A stretch of 28,771 nt of DNA. Source: Woeseiaceae bacterium (GTDB lineage Bacteria; Pseudomonadota; Gammaproteobacteria; Steroidobacterales; Woeseiaceae). The notes under the pieces were generated by a model. It was not told the DNA's origin. It did not search any database and saw only the letters and a program-made list of their open reading frames with translations. Each line of letters starts with the position of its first letter. Position 1 is the first letter of the stretch. The translations under genes and the position numbers were made by a program. Positions 24,095-28,771 of this stretch are shown here, in pieces. The stretch is from NCBI GenBank assembly GCA_022866645.1, contig JALHUQ010000019.1, positions 1-28,771 on the forward strand, written 5' to 3'.

Positions 24095-24367
24095 ATGATC
24101 AGATTACCGGATGGAATAGTCACTGTGCACTTCAATGAAGAGCGGTATCGAGGCGCCTACTACTTTCGTGGCGATAGACTCGTGGTAACCGCCTATGGCC
24201 TTAAAGAGTCTTCAGTGGATGCGGCGGTCCTGAATGGCGAACAAGGAAAAGCAGCGCTCAATCTCGCCAAGCTGGTTTTGATCGACATGATCAAAGGCGT
24301 TAGCGAAATGCATTTTCCGTACCCGGAACTTTCCTTACAAGGATCAACCACCGCCATCTGCTACTGA
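24095..24367 (+). CDS. Hypothetical protein, 90 aa
   Basis: It begins MIRLPDGIVTVHFNEERYRGAYYFRGDRLVV, probably a beta-rich small fold, and ends in a helix (NLAKLVLIDMIKGV). I start it at the ATG 24095 (AAGG upstream); the frame open from a TTG at 24026 adds an unconvincing leader. No signal peptide. Unknown family. Confidence 0.55.
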   Translation: MIRLPDGIVTVHFNEERYRGAYYFRGDRLVVTAYGLKESSVDAAVLNGEQGKAALNLAKLVLIDMIKGVSEMHFPYPELSLQGSTTAICY

Positions 24368-24417
24368 TGGGCACCCATCGGTTTCGCTAAGCTAACCGTC
24401 TCCACCGTACCGGCGTG

Positions 24418-27400
24418 CTATTCAATTTCATCATCGTCCGAACCAGTGCGCAGGCGTACTTTCATACGAACCTCGTCATCGGAACTTTTTTCACTGGCCT
24501 GTGGTTCACCAATAATTATGCGTTCCGCGAGATCGGCATTTACGCTCACAATTGCCGCGCGCGTATTCGCGGACCGCTCATTGGCGAGCACATCGAGCCT
24601 TCCTTCCGCAAGCTGCTGCACGCCGATAAGCTGTAGACGCAATTCGGCCGTGTAAGCAAGTTCATCGAACTGCTCTTCAATATCACCTTGCTCGATTTCG
24701 GCATTGGTCGTTGTGAACTGAAGACGCAAGGCCTCCAGCGCTACAGGCGCATCCTGGGTCAAGCCTGATTCGGCGAAAAGTTTCTCCAGCACGGTTTTTC
24801 GCTGCTTTGCATACATTGCGTCATCGATGTCCGCTGTCGCGTTTTCTGCAAGGCGTTCCTCGACCAATTCATCCAGTTGCGCCGTTTTCAACGCGAGACC
24901 ATCGACGTCAGCGTCAATGACGCCACGAAGCTCCAGCACCAGCTCCGGTCGCAGCGCCAGCGCCTCAGCAAGTTTGCCAGCGCGCTGTATTTCCGGCGGC
25001 AGCAGATCCGAACGTCCAGCAGGAAATGCAACATATTCGAGATCACTGGCTTCAACACCCAGTATTTTGCCCAGCAATGCAAAAGGCGAAGCAACGATCT
25101 TGACGATCAGTCCACCGAGCGCCTTGAGCACGACTCGACCATAACGGAAATCAGGGTCATCAACGTTGCCCCGAACCGGCAGGTCTATGTCAATCTTGCC
25201 GTCAGGGTCTTTCAGCAATGCAACCGCAAGACCCAACGGTAAACTCATTGCCCCAGGGTGTGGCACCTTGTCGCCCAGTTCCAGGTCCCGGAGAACGATC
25301 TTGTTTTCTCCGATGAGTTGGCTTTCGGTTATTTTGTAGCCGAGATCAAGATCCAGTTTGCCACTCGCAATCTCCCTCCCTGCAAATGGAATGGTGTACG
25401 CGGAAAACTTCGGCATCTCTACATTCTGAAAGGCAACCTTCAGGTCCGTGTTGCGCGATGTGTCAAGTGGCGTGATGTTTCCGGAGATGCGTAAGAAACC
25501 AACCTCATCAACCTTGCCTTCCAGCGATACCGTTGATGGCTCCTTGCTACTCGTTGCAATCGTTGACATGTCGCCATTGAGATTTGCGATAGTCGCGGCG
25601 AACGGCAATGGCAGCGACAGATCTGCAAAGTCTGCGGCACCTTCAGTAATTACGACACGCCCTATGGTTACGTCGAATGGCGATTCGGCAGATTCTGCCA
25701 CTGCGACCTCATCCTTCGTCGCAACGTCTTCCTCATCAAGATCCGCTTTTCGTACGCGGCCGAGATTCACGCTGCCGTCTTTCCCGATCAGAATATCGCC
25801 ATAAGGCTGGTGCACATGAATTTCGGATATTTCGAGCGACTGACCGGCGCTGCTGAACGCGAATTTCTGCACAGCAAGTTTCGCCCAGCTACCGAGTCGC
25901 GAACCCTCGTCGGTTTCGGTCATCAGGAAGTCAACAACGTCCAGGTCGCCACGTAGCAGCAATGGCTCGGCGCTCGAACTTTGCAGACGGCCGGACATAT
26001 TCAGAGCACCGCTATCAAGATTCACATCTGCCTGCGTTTTTAGATACGGATGCGCACCGGCCAGCTGCAGACCGTCAATCGTCAACGCAAAATCAAGCAC
26101 TGGTTCGGGCAGAATGGTCATTGTGCCGTCGAGGGCGATATTGCCGCCCGTACGGGCAACGACGTTAAGCTTCGTCGGAAAACTTGCGCCGGGTTCATTG
26201 CTGATACCGGTGATACCAAGGTCGAGCGACTGAAGTCCGATGTCGGCCTGTGGCACGACGCTATCGTCAATCAACACCAGCGATAGCCGATTGACTGCCA
26301 GCTGCTGCAGGGAAAACTTCCATGCGTCGCCACCCGTAGTTGGGTCGCTACTTTCAGCAGCCAATGGCTCAGCAGCCAATGGTTCATCGTCGGCCAGCGC
26401 AGGTTCTGCAGCGGCGTTTGCCGGTCCGAGATCGAGCGCGCCATCTGCTTTTCGATACAGGCTGATTGCTGCATCGTCAATCGATAGTGATGCGATTGCC
26501 AGAGTCTGTTCTGGCCAGCGCAACGTTCCGCCGGTCACCTCTATACCTGGAATAGCGAACAGATCGCGCTCGGCCCCGCTGTCGCTGGATGAACCGTGGA
26601 AACTGCGCACCAGCACGTCTGAGAAGGTCAGATTGAAGTTGTCGATCGCGGCGCTGATGGCGCCGTCTGCTCCAGTAACTACGCTGTAATCCAGTTCGGC
26701 ACTGGCGGTGCCATCGACAATGTCGACGCCTGTTTCGTGGCGCATGTACGCGGACGCTAGCGGAAAATGCGAGCCTTCGATGGTCGCGTGACCGATGGAA
26801 TTGATTGGACTCAGTTGCAGCGTCCCCGACCAGCTCAGTGTTCCCTGAGTTTCAGTTGTGATGACGACATCTTGCCGTCCCTCACGCTTTGGCAGGGTAT
26901 TCAGTTCAGCAATATCGATGTTGACAGGCCCAAATACCGTCTCAACCGGGTCCACCGGCACTTGATCGTTCCAGTTCACGACACTGTCATGGATCGCGAA
27001 ATCGAATATGAGCAGGCGCGGCGGTGATGAATCTACCGCTTCGACCGGTGCATGTTCCGATTCAGGTTTTTCTTTCAAAAGACCGGCAGCATTCAGGGCG
27101 CCTGACGCATCACGGGCGAGGAACAACTCAGGCCCGACAACATAGAATTCATCGAAGGTCAGCGCCCAGCGGAACAGTGAGCTCAGCTGAAAATTGACGT
27201 AAATCTGATCAACAGTCGCGAGCGTATTGCCGGCGCTATCCGTGAGTTGGGAATCGTCAATCTTCAGACTCAGGACAAATGGGTTGATCGCGACCTTGCC
27301 TATATCGAGTTCTGCATTGAGATTTTCGGTAACTGACTCGATAGCCGTCTTCTTGACCAGCCACGGCGCCAGGAAAAAACCCAAAATCGCATAAACACTG

Positions 27401-27489
27401 ACGGTTATCGCGACGCCAATCAGGTATTTCCGGTAAGCCGTGGCGGCGTTAATCAGTTGACGAGTTCTGCCTGTGGCTTTTCCGTTCAT
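24418..27489 (-). CDS. DUF748 (AsmA-like) family protein
   Basis: This 1023-aa protein has an N-terminal membrane anchor (about 22-44) and then a long periplasmic part. The start of the periplasmic part, LVKKTAIESVTENLNAELDIGKVAINPFVLSLKIDD, is typical of DUF748 proteins. These share the repeated beta-groove architecture of AsmA-like envelope proteins, some of which span the periplasm and move lipids. The C-terminal third holds FSAYTIPFAGREIASGKLDLDLGY and DLPVRGNVDDPDFRYG, conserved in the family. AAGTGGA precedes the ATG. It begins 16 nt after the META/MliC gene, so the two are one operon. A role in outer-membrane lipid homeostasis is an inference. Confidence 0.9.
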   Translation of the reverse strand: MNGKATGRTRQLINAATAYRKYLIGVAITVSVYAILGFFLAPWLVKKTAIESVTENLNAELDIGKVAINPFVLSLKIDDSQLTDSAGNTLATVDQIYVNFQLSSLFRWALTFDEFYVVGPELFLARDASGALNAAGLLKEKPESEHAPVEAVDSSPPRLLIFDFAIHDSVVNWNDQVPVDPVETVFGPVNIDIAELNTLPKREGRQDVVITTETQGTLSWSGTLQLSPINSIGHATIEGSHFPLASAYMRHETGVDIVDGTASAELDYSVVTGADGAISAAIDNFNLTFSDVLVRSFHGSSSDSGAERDLFAIPGIEVTGGTLRWPEQTLAIASLSIDDAAISLYRKADGALDLGPANAAAEPALADDEPLAAEPLAAESSDPTTGGDAWKFSLQQLAVNRLSLVLIDDSVVPQADIGLQSLDLGITGISNEPGASFPTKLNVVARTGGNIALDGTMTILPEPVLDFALTIDGLQLAGAHPYLKTQADVNLDSGALNMSGRLQSSSAEPLLLRGDLDVVDFLMTETDEGSRLGSWAKLAVQKFAFSSAGQSLEISEIHVHQPYGDILIGKDGSVNLGRVRKADLDEEDVATKDEVAVAESAESPFDVTIGRVVITEGAADFADLSLPLPFAATIANLNGDMSTIATSSKEPSTVSLEGKVDEVGFLRISGNITPLDTSRNTDLKVAFQNVEMPKFSAYTIPFAGREIASGKLDLDLGYKITESQLIGENKIVLRDLELGDKVPHPGAMSLPLGLAVALLKDPDGKIDIDLPVRGNVDDPDFRYGRVVLKALGGLIVKIVASPFALLGKILGVEASDLEYVAFPAGRSDLLPPEIQRAGKLAEALALRPELVLELRGVIDADVDGLALKTAQLDELVEERLAENATADIDDAMYAKQRKTVLEKLFAESGLTQDAPVALEALRLQFTTTNAEIEQGDIEEQFDELAYTAELRLQLIGVQQLAEGRLDVLANERSANTRAAIVSVNADLAERIIIGEPQASEKSSDDEVRMKVRLRTGSDDDEIE

Positions 27490-27505
27490 TCAGTGTCCAC
27501 TTGAA

Positions 27506-28246
27506 CTACAGTAATCGGCATGTATAAGCGATACGGTCGACCTGCAACATCGCTTCCAACCCCTTGTTCCAGAACGTAATGCCATCGCCGCTATATTTCG
27601 CTCCGGATGCCGCACGCTCGTGCATCAGCATGTATTCGCCACCCGGTAGCACGACCTTTAATGTATCCGGTCCGACAAATTGTGTCTCGACGTTCATTTC
27701 GTCATTGCAAGCATAGCGCTGGCTCGACGCGGTTTGCGGATCAACGCGATCCTGGGGCAGCGGCTCAATGCCGGTGGCGGCTGTCGGTTCAGGGCGATTC
27801 AATTTTAGTCGAGGTTTCCCGATATCGTCGAACAAAATCAGAAATGCTGTATTGAGCTCATATCGACGCGCGTCTTGCAAAGCAGTCAGGAATCGACTCT
27901 CTTGCTGCATTAATGCTGGCACGCAGGCCATGCGCGTACTTCCTGTACCGGAAACCATAAACTCCTCAGCGTCAATAGCCACCTCCCCGAAGTAACGATT
28001 GCAGCCCGTTGAACCGGAGATGCGATTGTCTGTCTCAAACTGCAATGTAATATCGCTTCCGTCAACGACGCCCGATTGGTTGATGGCTTCGACCCGCCAT
28101 TTTGTGCCGCTCAAGTCCGGTGCTTCAATTGCGACGAGTGCCGCCGGTGTAGGGTCGTTCGTACAGGAGGAAATAAACCCTGCACAAAGCGCCATCAACA
28201 TGCAGCGACGCAGCGTCGATTTCACTTGTCGTTCTGATTTCTTCAT
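27506..28246 (-). CDS. Lipoprotein with META (HslJ-like) and MliC domains
   Basis: This 246-aa protein has a lipobox ending SSC (about Cys28). A META domain follows (LSGTKWRVEAIN..., then STGCNRYFGEV and STRMACVPALMQQE). The C-terminal MliC-type domain (RYACNDEMNVETQFVGPDTLKVVLPGGEYMLMHERAASGAKYSGDGITFWNKG) resembles inhibitors of C-type lysozyme. I start it at 28246, where AGGAAA precedes the ATG; the longer frame from 28273 is unlikely. It is upstream of the DUF748 gene on the same transcript. Expected at the outer membrane facing the periplasm, guarding peptidoglycan from lysozyme or envelope stress. Confidence 0.9.
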   Translation of the reverse strand: MKKSERQVKSTLRRCMLMALCAGFISSCTNDPTPAALVAIEAPDLSGTKWRVEAINQSGVVDGSDITLQFETDNRISGSTGCNRYFGEVAIDAEEFMVSGTGSTRMACVPALMQQESRFLTALQDARRYELNTAFLILFDDIGKPRLKLNRPEPTAATGIEPLPQDRVDPQTASSQRYACNDEMNVETQFVGPDTLKVVLPGGEYMLMHERAASGAKYSGDGITFWNKGLEAMLQVDRIAYTCRLL

Positions 28247-28517
28247 ATTGAATTTCCTGAATACCCAGGTCATAAAATTATGCGCAGAACGAGTTTACAC
28301 GGTTGGTGGTCGAGTGCGCGGCAGTTTGGCCACCTGTAAAGCAGGCGACACATTCGATGTCTGAATTTTGAGTTAATGCGATTCAAGGGCATACTTGGGG
28401 CACCGAAAATTGGCGATTGACGCCGCACGATTTGCTTCTCTGGCCGTCGACCGGTGGGAAAAGCATAAATTCGAATGAAAACAAATCACTGGAGAATATC
28501 CAGTTACAACCGAGCAC

Positions 28518-28771
28518 ATGCTGATGAATCTCCGAAACGTATGCATCGCTCCGCGAATCGCGCGAGTAGTGACCATCCTGATTATAACAATGTGGTCGGG
28601 GAATCTGTTGGCACTGGAGTGGCCACAGGAAATAGTTGGCGACAAGGCCACGATCACGATTTATCAACCTCAGCCGGAAAGCCTTATTGGCAATCAATTA
28701 AAAGCCCGGGCGGCCATGTCTTTTCAAATGAAAGATGCCAGTGAACCAATCTTTGGCGCGATCTGGTTTAC
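28518..28771 (+). CDS. Secreted hypothetical protein, 3' end outside the window
   Basis: The open frame has no stop up to the window end. It starts MLMNLRNVCIAPRIARV and has a hydrophobic signal segment (VTILIITMWSGNLLALEWP), then EIVGDKATITIYQPQPESL and an AAMSFQMKDASEPIFGAIWF stretch. This fits a conserved family of secreted or periplasmic proteins of unknown role that begin with a similar TIYQPQPESL block. The start may be 28518 or 28524; the ribosome site is poor. It is divergent from the META/MliC gene. Confidence 0.7.
   Translation, partial: MLMNLRNVCIAPRIARVVTILIITMWSGNLLALEWPQEIVGDKATITIYQPQPESLIGNQLKARAAMSFQMKDASEPIFGAIWF

Noticed and set aside
28475..28744. 89-codon plus-strand frame at the window end
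   Set aside because: Its composition is unlike a protein family. The frame starting at 28518 has a signal peptide and a recognisable block and stays open to the end.
1..28771. CRISPR array, insertion sequence, transposase or integrase
   Set aside because: I found no regularly spaced repeats, no terminal inverted repeats with a transposase frame, and no tyrosine or serine recombinase motif, despite the tRNA-linked att-like repeats.

Overview
The window looks like a chromosomal segment of a free-living gammaproteobacterium. MtgA, a YajD-type HNH protein, a YbdG-type MscS channel, a TorF-like porin, DUF748, META/MliC and NSS-type transporter genes all fit that group. I cannot name the genus from the sequence alone. 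Several c-type cytochromes and outer-membrane proteins suggest a respiratory, probably aquatic or sediment, lifestyle.

Positions 1-1746: an intact tRNA-Arg(TCG) is followed by its terminator, a diverged tandem duplication of the tRNA 3' end plus flank, and a two-gene winged-helix/nucleotidyltransferase module that resembles a toxin-antitoxin pair. That module has a perfect 10+1+10 inverted repeat at its promoter. A second fragment of tRNA-Arg (47 nt of the 3' end) lies at 1639-1685.

Positions 1747-11041 are the most interesting part. An ECF sigma factor, a zinc-type membrane anti-sigma factor and a subtilisin-like protein form one operon (+). A divergent (-) block encodes a di-heme-type lipoprotein with CX4CH motifs, a beta-barrel with an N-terminal CXXCH, a giant lipoprotein with six CHRD domains and a C-terminal CXXCH domain, and a small hypothetical protein. 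A bipartite motif, TGAACCTTT-N15-ACTYAC, occurs three times, always correctly oriented and in a non-coding gap: in front of the sigma operon, in front of the cytochrome-porin operon, and in front of the CHRD gene. I infer that it is the promoter recognised by this ECF sigma, which makes the block a self-contained regulon. The block is bracketed by direct repeats of the tRNA-Arg 3' end (1639-1685 and 11272-11317), as in a genomic island. No integrase remains.

Positions 11042-12120 are a scar region: the third tRNA fragment, short TGTCCCAC repeats, a small remnant ORF, and a second, truncated copy of the 3' end of the nucleotidyltransferase gene. A 207-bp direct repeat is shared with 1348-1554.

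Positions 12121-17241 hold housekeeping and small genes: an MscS channel, a small lipoprotein, MtgA, a 54-codon small gene, a membrane hypothetical protein and a YajD-like HNH protein. Then comes a good sigma70 promoter leading directly into the 5' half of a c-di-GMP-I (GEMM) riboswitch signature. The signature is fused to a 5'-truncated, stop-interrupted lipoprotein gene.

Positions 17308-24367: an NSS-family transporter, a Phenol_MetA_deg-type outer-membrane protein, an octaheme cytochrome fused to HEAT/TPR repeats, two paralogous 73-aa membrane proteins with related upstream regions (one beside the transporter, one beside the cytochrome), and two hypothetical proteins.

Positions 24418-28771: a META+MliC lipoprotein followed by a DUF748 AsmA-like protein (-), and a divergent secreted protein that runs off the window end.
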